From Bacidia rubella (lineage: Eukaryota; Ascomycota; Lecanoromycetes; Lecanorales; Ramalinaceae): 64,000 nt of DNA. The translations under genes were made by a program, and so were the position numbers. The notes under the pieces are model-generated. The model was not told where the DNA came from and did not search any database. It was given only the letters and a program-made list of their open reading frames with translations. The DNA is taken from positions 558,001-622,000 of the forward strand of contig JAVTIF010000019.1 of the NCBI GenBank assembly GCA_032158265.1, in the 5' to 3' direction. Below, piece after piece: positions 19,868-28,642 of the stretch (the first letter of the stretch is position 1; the number at the start of each line of letters is the position of its first letter).

Positions 19868-21934
19868 ATGCCTGACTCAAATGTACAGGCCACAGGGGCA
19901 GAGCAAGGGAATGGGATCTCTGTAAGCGTTTGCCATTTGCAGGAAGACGTTTTGCTAATGCTCTGGCCAGGCAAAACTTCAGACAGGTCTCCAATCCATT
20001 GCCATCTTCTTCTTCGTGCAATTCCTTGTCTCCCAATTTTTCGGAAAAGGTGGAAACAAGGACGTTGTACAAGGAAGCCAAGGCGAAAAGGTGATTGTTC
20101 CGAAGACCGTGCCAGCTTGGGGAAATCGGCCGCTTGAGGTACTAGAGAATTACAATCCAACCCCTCAAGTCATTGCGCCAATATGGCCTTCGAACAGTAC
20201 TCTGGACGTCTCCATCTATGTGTCAGCCTCTATTGCGATAGGCTCGCTGGAATTGGCGCCTCGTCAAGATCTGGTTCTAGAAGAGCGAAACATAACTATG
20301 GGTGATTTTCAGGATAGCCGCCAGATTGATACCACTGTGGAGGTGCCAAAAGCTGTACAAAGCAACGGAACCTGGTGGATGCATTGCTACGTCGGACTAC
20401 ACGGCTCAAGCTTAGATCCTGAGTCAAGTGGCTACGATTCATCAAAAGCCTATCATTTTGCACGGCCACTAAATCAGATCATGCCGAAAAAGAAAATCGT
20501 CAAGACGAAGAATCTCCTCGCTGGTGGAGAAGACAACGCCACAGACGTAGGAGATGTGACAGAAGAGCCCCGCGCAGGCTCCTACTACCATCCCAATCTT
20601 ACGCTGTCCATTGTACCAGACTCTGGAACCCAATTCTACCAGAAATTGCACCCTGCTGTGCGACAACAGATTCATCTAGAGAGCTCGGGTGCAAGAGACG
20701 TTTCCGGGCAAAATGGCTGGTACTATCCCATATTGTTCGTCAACACGTTCTGGCAGCTCAAAGACCACATGTCTGAGCTAAACTCCACGGTCAAAGAGGT
20801 GCCTTTGCACATCACGTTGAACAACATGGCAAATTGGAAGATGTCACTGTACGCTAGCATGGACATGGGCATGAAAGAGAATCAAAGAAAAGCCTCAGAG
20901 GGCGTGATGTCCACTGGGGGAGACGGCAGCGAGTTCGAAATGTTCAAGCGCATTCTGCTTGATACGAACATCTACCTTCTGGCTACCACAGGTGTAGTCA
21001 CAGTGCTTCACATGATCTTTGAGATGCTTGCATTCAAAAGTGACGTTTCGCACTGGCGCAAGAAAAAGGACAATGTTGGAATTTCAGTACGCACCATTCT
21101 CGCCAATGTCTTCATGCAAACGATCATTTTTCTATACCTGATGGACAACAGCGACGGCACTTCCTGGATGATTCTGCTCGGACAAGGTATGGGCATACTC
21201 ATCGAGGCATGGAAGATCACAAAGACGGTCAATGTTCGGGTACGTCTTTCAGAGGCCGGCTCATGGCTGCCATACAAGATTACGTTCGAAGACAAACACA
21301 AGTTATCAGAGACAGAAGAAAAGACAAAAGAGTACGATGAAATTGCGTTCAAATACCTGTACATGGTTGCGGTGCCCTTGTTAGGCGCGTATGCGGTATA
21401 CAGTGTTGTCTATGAGTCGCACAAGAGCTGGTACAGCTTCGTTATTACGACGCTGGTTGGCAGTGTGTACGCCTATGGTTTCCTTATGATGGTCCCGAGT
21501 CTGTACATCAACTACCGTTTGAAGGTATGTCTTTATCTTCCCAACTGAGACTGGACAGTATTGCTAACAAGAAACACAAGAGTGTTGCGCACATGCCGGC
21601 AAGAGCGATGACTTACAAGTTTCTGAATACCTTCATCGACGATCTGTTCGCATTCACAATCAAGATGCCCACATTGCATCGTCTCGCCACCTTGCGAGAC
21701 GATGTAATATTCTTCGTCTACTTGTACCAAGGCTATGCGTACAAAGTCGATTATACACGCGTCAATGAGTTCGGTCAGGGTGGTGATGACGAGACAGTGG
21801 AGGATAAGAAGGCAGAAAAGCCTCTCACAGCTCCGCCCGACGCGAATGGTAGTGCAGATGCGAAGACAACGGCTGGACACAGTGGACAATCGACGGGGGT
21901 TCAGAGAGGCTCTGTCAAGAATAGGCGGGGCTGA
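19868..21934 (+). CDS. CLPTM1: CLPTM1-family ER/Golgi membrane protein
   Basis: Homologue of cleft lip and palate transmembrane protein 1, a multispanning ER protein; CLPTM1L is a lipid scramblase for GPI-anchor precursors. Three exons: 19868-19921, 19983-21524 and 21581-21934, giving 649 aa. Exon 1 is a short polar leader (MPDSNVQATGAEQ). The first membrane helix is LQSIAIFFFVQFLVSQFF. A long luminal beta-rich region follows (YHPNLTLSIVPD; WQLKDHM), then about five helices (LATTGVVTVLHMIFEML to FVITTLVGSVYAYGFLMMV). Hallmarks KSVAHMPARAMTYKFLNTF, IDDLFAFTIKMPT and DDVIFFVYLYQ straddle or follow the last splice. The tail is charged and disordered. Confidence 0.93.
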
Positions 21935-22345
21935 CCCGGAAAAGACGCGACGCGGGAGCCGGACCCTCGGGAGCTGGAGCTAGCTTTCACCCTGAAGTGA
22001 CTTTTTGAACAATCCTTCTATCGACTTGAAAATACTTCTCCTTGCCCACAATTCAACCCGCCGCTTTATGCCTTGACGGCTAATCGCATCCTCTTTGCTT
22101 GTTGACTAGCAAATCCAGTGCGGGTGCTTACATTCGATTTTTCCAAGTCTCCCCCCGAGCATATTCACCGCCGTTCGTGTCAATGAGTCTCCATGTCACT
22201 CTTCATTGTCTTAAACTCAGTATACTTCACAGCTTTTCGATTCATTAGATGACTGCTAAATCATCGCATTCAAAAAAATTTAATTTGACCATCTTCGACA
22301 AATAGCTAAGCAGCTCGCTACCTCACTACCAAACGCAATTCCAGC
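21935..22345. other. Intergenic, promoter of the gene at 22346
   Basis: 411 bp between tandem plus-strand genes. It has a poly-A run near 22,270; otherwise nothing is recognised. Confidence 0.45.
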
Positions 22346-23122
22346 ATGCCATCTCCATCACAATTATCCACTTACGAGTCTCTCGTCACCGAATACTCCA
22401 AGCTGTCTCGATCACACGACGCGAGCATCCTGGCAGCTAAAAAGGCCAAAGCCGCCTTCATCTCCTCAGAAAGCACTCTAATTCCTTTGATGCGGAGAAG
22501 GAACAAGCATTCTGATGAATTAACCATTCGCTCGGAAACCTGTAAAGCGCACGATCGCTACGTGAAACGGCTGTCTCGTCGATTAAATTCTCTAAACCCA
22601 GAACTCCGAACTCACTACGAACGTCACGAGCTAGAAGATGCAGAACTGTTAAGTTACGCAACCTGTGCTTACCAGCTACTGCATGCCACAAGCTTGCTCG
22701 CTGCCATGAATAAAGTTGGCAGAAAAGCAACGAACAGATGCAGTGCCGTCTTCGACAAAGTTAATGCTGCCAAGGATGTCAAGAAAGTCTGTGACGAAAA
22801 AGGTGAGAAGGCTTATGCGCACCATAACGAAGTCAGCGAACGCATGGTGCAATTCTGGATCAAGCTAGGGAACTATGCTGAAGACGTAAATCCGAATCCA
22901 AACAACGATCTCAATTTCCGGCTCGAGCAGTGGTTGGAGGAAATCGAGGAGCGAATCAAGCGGGTGAATCGCGAGGCTAAGGATCTGGAGGATTGGAGCA
23001 CCGTGAGGACAGGGATCAGAATCCGGGAGGGCGAGATGTTGACCAGCGATGAGCTGGACGATGAGTGGGAGCGGAAGCATGGTGCGAGTTGCCCTTGCTG
23101 TGGGAAACGAAATTGTTGTTGA
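22346..23122 (+). CDS. Hypothetical protein ending in a Cys cluster
   Basis: Single exon, 258 aa. Basic helical N-terminal half (RYVKRLSRRLNSL), acidic helical C-terminal half (EQWLEEIEERIKRVNREAKD), then the terminus CPCCGKRNCC, five cysteines in ten residues. Such an end could bind metal or be lipidated or oxidised; the sequence alone does not decide. No family recognised. It faces the PRE5 gene convergently, 224 bp away. Similar size and composition to the gene at 17818, but I found no convincing residue-level similarity. Confidence 0.5.
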   Translation: MPSPSQLSTYESLVTEYSKLSRSHDASILAAKKAKAAFISSESTLIPLMRRRNKHSDELTIRSETCKAHDRYVKRLSRRLNSLNPELRTHYERHELEDAELLSYATCAYQLLHATSLLAAMNKVGRKATNRCSAVFDKVNAAKDVKKVCDEKGEKAYAHHNEVSERMVQFWIKLGNYAEDVNPNPNNDLNFRLEQWLEEIEERIKRVNREAKDLEDWSTVRTGIRIREGEMLTSDELDDEWERKHGASCPCCGKRNCC

Positions 23123-23346
23123 ATTGAAGACAGATTTTCGCGCGTTGCTTGAAGCTACCAAAGGGTTCGATGAAGAGACTCTGCGATCGGTATTTCGGAA
23201 GACATCTATTAGGGCGGAATAGAGCTAGGATATGTTAATAGTGTAACGTTGGAGCTTGCAGGAGACTCGGCAAATGCATGGCAATGGTGCACATAAATAG
23301 CATGGATATGACGAACCACAATAGACAATCTCCATTCTCTTCATGT

Positions 23347-24212
23347 CTACGTGTCAACTTCCATCCCTTCTCCTCCACCCTGCCCCTGCTCTCCCTGTGC
23401 CGGCTCCGTACTCTCCACTGCAGCCTCCAGCAACGGAGCAATCTCCGGCCCATCATACAGCTTGAAGTTCTCCGTCTCCTGCTTTCCATCCTTCGTCACC
23501 AGCCCCGTGACACCCACACTCGTGTTCTCCACTGTCAGCTCCTTATCTTGGCTTAAACTCTCCTTCAACGCCCTCAACCCATGCTTAATCAATTCCTCCC
23601 TCCCCGCATTTTCAAACTCGCTCAGATGCCGCTCCAAATACGTCCTCGCCATCTGACTCCTCGCCCCGATCGCACAAGCCACCATCTCCTGCGTCATGCC
23701 ACTCGGCTGGAACTCGAACAGATGCGGCCCCGTCTCGTCCACACCTGCTATCAATAACCCCACGCCGTACGGCCGTTTCGTGTACACTTGGGTAGACGTC
23801 TGTGCGCGGTCGCCGATCTGCTCGACAATACGTTCTAAAGGGATGGGCCGCCCGTACGTCATTCTGGAGGCCATAGCTTGTCGTTTCATGAAGTTGGAGA
23901 GGACGCGGGCATCAGAAGCGAGGCCGGCGAGGGCGAGCCCGAAGTGTGAGTCTAGTGCGATTACCTTCTTCTGGTAGGAGGAGAGTTCTTCTGCGTTTCT
24001 CTGTACGCCAGAAATGTTAGAAAAGGAACGTCCTCCATAGAAAAGGTGAAGGCGGTATTGACCTTGACAGCTGTGAGGACGGTGTGTGTTTTGCTGGCTA
24101 TGCCCACGACTACTGAGCCCTGCTTCACGGCTTCGGAGGCATATTCGACTTGGAAGATTCGGCCTTGCGGTGAAAATGTTACCGCATCATTGTCGTAGTT
24201 GTTTCTGAACAT
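23347..24212 (-). CDS. PRE5: 20S proteasome subunit alpha-6 (PSMA1/Pre5)
   Basis: Alpha-ring subunit of the 20S core particle. Two exons, 24212-24063 and 24000-23347, giving 267 aa. The N-terminus MFRNNYDNDAVTFSPQGRIF and QVEYASEAVKQGSVVVG is the alpha-subunit signature and matches yeast Pre5. After splicing, VLTAVK joins RNAEELSSYQKKV, as expected. LASDARVLSNFMKRQ, RPYGVGLLIAGVD and IGARSQMARTYLERHL follow. The 62-nt intron has the weak donor GTCAAT but a good branch (CTAAC) and acceptor (TACAG). The C-terminal tail is Gly/Glu-rich (GEGMEVDT), longer than in yeast. Divergent from RBX1. Confidence 0.95.
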
Positions 24213-24666
24213 GTTGAAAGACGGCTTAAATGGATATTGAAGGAGATAGCAAGCTCGGCGGGTTGAGTAGCGTTTTCGGGGTGGCTATGAGCTCTCAGGC
24301 AGATCTTCAATGCGAAGCTACACAAATCACGCTAATACTCTAGCGCAGAGCATGCAGCTTCTTATCTTATCGCGGATTGATCCGAATCAAGAGCACCTCT
24401 GCGGCAGCCTTGAAGGTGAACATTTGATTTTCTATTCATACTACTTGTTGATCAGCAAATAGGGAGCCGTAGCTTGTCTGTCAAAGTGCCAAAAGGTTAC
24501 ACCTTTTGATTCATACCAACGGAGCTCGACTGAGGCTAAAACAAGAACCATACATCAACAGCGGACTTGGGAGTCATTGTTCGCTCTCGACACAGCTTTG
24601 CCTTGGTCACACACGAGCCTGCCCGTACCTTAACTACAATATCCTCTACCTGTCTATCTTTTCATC
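24213..24666. promoter_or_regulatory. Divergent promoter PRE5 / RBX1
   Basis: 454 bp between the two start codons. It contains the palindrome at 24490-24508. No clear yeast-type PACE box (GGTGGCAAA) was seen. Confidence 0.55.
24490..24508. promoter_or_regulatory. 19-bp palindrome, candidate factor site
   Basis: CAAAAGGT-TAC-ACCTTTTG: perfect 8-bp inverted arms around a 3-bp centre. It lies 278 bp upstream of the PRE5 start and 159 bp upstream of the RBX1 start. Symmetry suggests a dimeric DNA-binding protein; no factor is identified. Confidence 0.5.
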
Positions 24667-25218
24667 ATGGCAGACGTCGAAATGACAGACGCAGCCGGTC
24701 CATCAGCCCCAGCAAAGGCAAAAGCATCGGGGAAGGTAGCAAAGTCGGGCGGAGCGGACGCAGGTGCTGAGGGTAGGAAAAGATTTGAAGTCAAGAAGGT
24801 GCGAATATTACCACACACTGTGGTTGAGCTCTACGGAAGCTGATATTTGCCAGTGGAACGCAGTAGCTCTTTGGGCTTGGGATATCGTTGTGGACAACTG
24901 TGCTATCTGTCGTAATCATATCATGGATCTATGTGAGCCAAAATCTACATTGCACGGCTGGACTGTCACTGACGCCGATACAGGTATCGAATGTCAGGCG
25001 AACCAGGCTTCGGCTGCGAGCGAAGAGTGTACTGTGGCGTGGGGAATCTGCAATGTACGTGGTACTCTCCCATCTCGTTGTGTCACCTTCAGGTTTTGCT
25101 AATGTATCTTGTCTGACAGCACGCATTCCACTTCCATTGCATCTCACGTTGGCTGAAGACACGTCAAGTCTGCCCGCTCGACAACCGTGATTGGGAATTC
25201 CAGAAGTATGGTCGGTAG
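24667..25218 (+). CDS. RBX1: RING-box protein 1 (Rbx1/Hrt1)
   Basis: RING-H2 subunit that recruits E2 enzymes to cullin-RING ubiquitin ligases (SCF and relatives). Four exons: 24667-24798, 24854-24932, 24984-25054 and 25120-25218, giving 126 aa. The N-terminus is an Ala/Lys-rich tail ending KRFEVKK, then WNAVALWAWDIVVDNCAICR, the cullin-binding strand and first Zn ligands. Joining exons 2-3 gives MDLCIECQANQ. Exon 3-4 gives CTVAWGICN and HAFHFHCISRWLKTR, then CPLDNREWEFQKYGR, the invariant Rbx1 end. All expected Cys/His ligands are present. Divergent from a proteasome subunit gene, so both products act in the same degradation pathway. Confidence 0.97.
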
Positions 25219-25552
25219 ACATGCGTCGTCGAAGGACAAGAATATAACCATGAGACAAGCTACGACTAAGGACACTGCTCTTCTTCTCAAGAGATACCTC
25301 AGGCGGGCTGCTAACGCGCAATGACGCGAAGGAGTGAGAAAAGATGGTATCTAAGCATGCAGCATGCATGTCAGACAGTAGAGTCATGATCTGAATGATC
25401 TGAATGATCTGAATGATCTTCATGATCTTCATGAACCATAGACGGGATCTTATGAAATCCTTATGCAAAATGCTCTTGTTCCTTTATGCTTGTCGTGGTG
25501 CCTTTGCGTCCCCTCGCCTATATCCCCTTCCTGTCTACTCCCTTACCAAGCC
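25219..25552. other. Convergent intergenic region
   Basis: 334 bp between the 3' ends of RBX1 and SPC1, including the short tandem repeat at 25386-25430. Confidence 0.55.
25386..25430. repeat. 9-bp tandem repeat, five units
   Basis: Three copies of ATGATCTGA followed by two of ATGATCTTC, non-coding, in the shared 3' region of RBX1 and SPC1. Confidence 0.9.
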
Positions 25553-25972
25553 CTAACTTATTTTCTTCCCATCCACCTCAATGCCCACACCCGCCATTCC
25601 TCCACCGGGCAACCAATTCAACGGCGAGCGATTGTAGAAGGGATATGGCGGTACAACAATTAGGAATGTGAGAGCTGTGCCTGCAAGGCCGACCCAGAGG
25701 GTGACATAGATATTTTGGAGGATGAGGCCGGAGACGAATGCTATGATCTAATATACAAAATGTCAGACTTTCACACTATCATGTACATACAGTAATCGAT
25801 CGCTTACACCAGAGGCAATAAGCAGGATGGTAGAGATGAGCTCGACCGTTTTCTGGCCTTCGAAATCCTGAGAAACATTAGTACGGTGTATCAGTGGGCC
25901 GATATCAAGCTGCGAGCGTACGATTTGGCCCTCGAAGATATCTTGCGCTTGCTTTAACAATTCGTCTGCCAT
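25553..25972 (-). CDS. SPC1: Signal peptidase complex subunit 1
   Basis: Small non-catalytic subunit of the ER signal peptidase. Three exons: 25972-25922, 25867-25808 and 25747-25553, giving 101 aa. MADELLKQAQDIFEGQI joins DFEGQKTVELISTILLIASG, then IIAFVSGLILQNIYVTLWVG and a second helix ending FLIVVPPYPFYN. This two-helix hairpin with a DFEGQ motif is diagnostic of Spc1/SPCS1. Both introns have strong sites (GTACGC...TCTCAG; GTAAGC...ATTAG). The frame stays open upstream to an ATG at 26161, which would add 63 Arg/Cys/Ser-rich residues; homology favours the 25972 start. Confidence 0.93.
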
Positions 25973-26711
25973 GGTGGGTGCATTGAAGGAGATCTTAGGA
26001 ACAGATCGCGGATATTGCCTTGAAGGTATGGATGCTCCAACAGGACATTTCAGGAAATGCCCACTCATTCTGAAACATGCGCACGCTGTAACGGGGGCCG
26101 ACCGCCACCCTCTGGATGCACAGACGCGGGGCAGCCGCGAAGCGCGCCGATGAGAGTTCAAGAGGAAGTTTTATCTAGTATTTGAACTATGATGCCATCG
26201 ACAGAATGATCGTGCAGCTTCACCCTAATTGTCAAAGTGAGGAGCTATCGAACATCTCTGCTCAATGCAAATAAGCTGCATATCGTCGCGGCTGATGTGC
26301 TCTACAGGTAGGAAGAAAATCGGAATTTTCTGTAAGAGTCAAATCTGTGATGGGCCTACATCTAGCGAACGCGTACTTGCGTCTTTAATGTCTAATACGT
26401 TCTCTGGTGAAAGCCTTGGCATACATGACTCTTTGGTGTGTCTCTTTGGTGGTGTCTCTTTGGTGTGTCTCTTTGGTGTGTCTCGTTGGTGTATTCAGAC
26501 CTTTGTCGTGACCAAGAAAGTCAGATTCCTCTTCTCCTCATGTCTAAGTCGTCACAAATGCATTCCAGGACACCAGCTACTGACTCTCCTAATCATTCAA
26601 AGTGATGGTGATGCCTTATCTAACTAGAAAGAAAAATAAAACGGGGTCAATAGCCCGTATCCTTCGTCAACCCTCCAATTGAGTAATGTCAACCCGCGTA
26701 CTCGTTCAACC
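25973..26711. other. Gene-poor stretch upstream of SPC1
   Basis: About 740 bp with no supported gene. It contains the 13-bp tandem repeat at 26429-26493. Confidence 0.5.
26429..26493. repeat. Imperfect 13-bp tandem repeat, five units
   Basis: Units are variants of TCTCTTTGGTGTG; unit 2 has one extra base and unit 5 one or two changes. Confidence 0.85.
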
Positions 26712-27431
26712 CTAGGTGAATAGCGCAACCTCGAAGTCATCTAGGATTTTGCCAGCAGTCAGAGGAACACTCTCGCTACCCAATGTTATATTGACACTAG
26801 TAAAAGCCCCAAAATTGGCCGGAAAGATCGTCTTCTGCATCGTGGTATTCTGCAGCAGCGTCCCACTACCAATCAATGGGTTGGCCTTGAACACTCCCGT
26901 ATGTTTGACCAACTGATTGGTGCCAAACTGTCTTCCGCTGAAGTTGATGCTACAACGCTGAGGCACCTAGATACCCCCGGCGGCATTGACAACGCACCCA
27001 ATGGCGGCACTTTTAAGCCCGAAGTAGCGGTACTTAAAGTCTTTGTACTTGGTGGTGACCATAGCTGTACCCTGTGTGGTCTCGGTGACTCTTCCAGTTG
27101 CAATGACATTGGGTTTAGATGTCGGAATCAGAAGGCGCTTGGTTGGTCGAAATTGTTGAGCACCACGTTGAGAAAAGTAAGACCTTTTTCGGGGACTAGA
27201 ACTGGAGTACCTTCTTGTACGAGTGGAGGTGGTAGCTCATCAAATTTGGGGCTTCGGGTCAGCCTCAGCACTTCGACCGCCTAGAGCGGTTTGGAATCAA
27301 GGTAAAGTAATCACATTGATGGTCTGCGGAAGACCGGTTCTGCCGGAGAGGACGTTATCCCCAGCATTTACAGGACCAACGATGCTGAGAAGCAATGACG
27401 CTCCGAGCGAAACAAGGGAAATTGACGGCAT
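26712..27431 (-). pseudogene. Decayed gene for a small secreted protein
   Basis: The 5' part, from the ATG at 27431, encodes a good signal peptide (SLVSLGASLLLSIVGPVNAG). Farther on, three reading-frame segments in the same order resemble a common fungal secreted-protein family of unknown function: KFDELPPPLVQEG with GLTFLNVVLNNFDQP, then FKYRYFGLKSAAIGCVVNAA, then QRCSINFSGRQFG to the stop at 26712. The first change of frame could be an intron. The second, near 27,130, cannot easily be one (a 1-nt shift at a TTC/TGA), and an in-frame TAG interrupts the third at 26969-26967. At least two lesions therefore separate it from an intact gene. Family assignment is from memory of general pattern and is moderate. 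Confidence 0.6.
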
Positions 27432-28642
27432 GGTCGGCGGTATAGCGATCCAAAGGCGTGCTTCTGGGACACAGATCAAGATAGAAACTCTGAAGCGGTA
27501 CAAGAAGCGGAGATCCAGCAGACTGTAAGCTTCCATTTCAATTTTTCTCTGCAGGTTACCTCACTTTGAAGGAAGAAGAAAAGATGCGGAGACGAATCAG
27601 TATCCATGTGGTCTTTGGCACAGCCTAGTCCCTAGGTCGGCCAAATCTTGATCGATCCGTCACAAAACGTTTGTTCCGGCCATCACGTGCTTCTAACGTC
27701 TCACATCTCGCAAGCCAGTAGGACAGCAGCAATATGCGCCAGTACATCGAGCTACCAACGCAGTATTCACCAAGGGCGAAGACTAATCAGCGTCATCGAT
27801 TGGGTGCTAGCCAGAACATCGAAAAGACTGACTAATTTCTACGACACTCTATGCTTATCTGATACTAAAGATCGAATTCGTAAAGTTCTGCATCATCATC
27901 CACAGTAAATCGATATCATATTTTGTGTTCAGCGAGATATTCCGACACCAAAGATCGATCTTGAGCTTTAGCACGTTCGTAGGGGTGGATTGCGGTCACC
28001 GAGGAAGCCTAGGTTCTCAATGTTGATTTCGCTCACACCCTCTGCTTGAATCCACTGAACAATGTCTTGAGATCATATAGAAGCTATTATTGAACCAGCT
28101 GCCAGTAGCGGCCCCAGCATCTGGAAAAGGGGCCGCGGTATTGCCTCTGGGCCGTGTCCGAGGCATGCCGAGCTAGAATCCATGGTTGAGATACCACATT
28201 TTGATGCTAGCTAAAGGAACGGCTATGATAACGCTGATTGAGTTGACAAGGTTTAGTTGTTCTTTGACCCTCACAAGGGTTGCTTGTAAACTCTGAAATA
28301 GATCTCCTGAGCCATGTGATTGTTTACCTTGTGAAAGGACCCTCTGAAGGCTCCTCGTGGAGTATTTCTGATTCAAATCATGGGCACTTGTGGAATCATC
28401 GGTCTTGATGAAACTCAATCATTTGTGCTATCTATGACTTTGGTGTCCGCAGGAAGGAAGGTGTCATAAACATTCTATCTCTTGCATTAATAGAACATAC
28501 AACAAAGGATCTGACTGCAAGAAATCATTGCCGACACAAGATCTTTCCTTGAGTTCCTATCAACCTAGCTCTCCACGTTTGTTAAAGGTTCCCGTACGGG
28601 TTTTCACCGGATTGTTTGATCCTTGATTGTATCCTAATACCT
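27432..28642. other. 1.2-kb gene-poor stretch
   Basis: No supported gene. One minus-strand ORF of 81 codons (28173-28418; DLNQKYSTRSLQRVLSQGKQ, SLQATLVRVKEQLNLVNSI) looks more protein-like than its surroundings and could be a remnant or a lone exon. I found no start, splice or continuation for it. Confidence 0.4.

Noticed and set aside
25386..25430. Short tandem repeat as a possible CRISPR-like array
   Set aside because: Units are directly adjacent 9-mers without spacers; it is a simple microsatellite.
27432..28642. Possible transposon relic in the gene-poor gap
   Set aside because: No terminal repeats, reverse transcriptase or transposase fragments could be seen.
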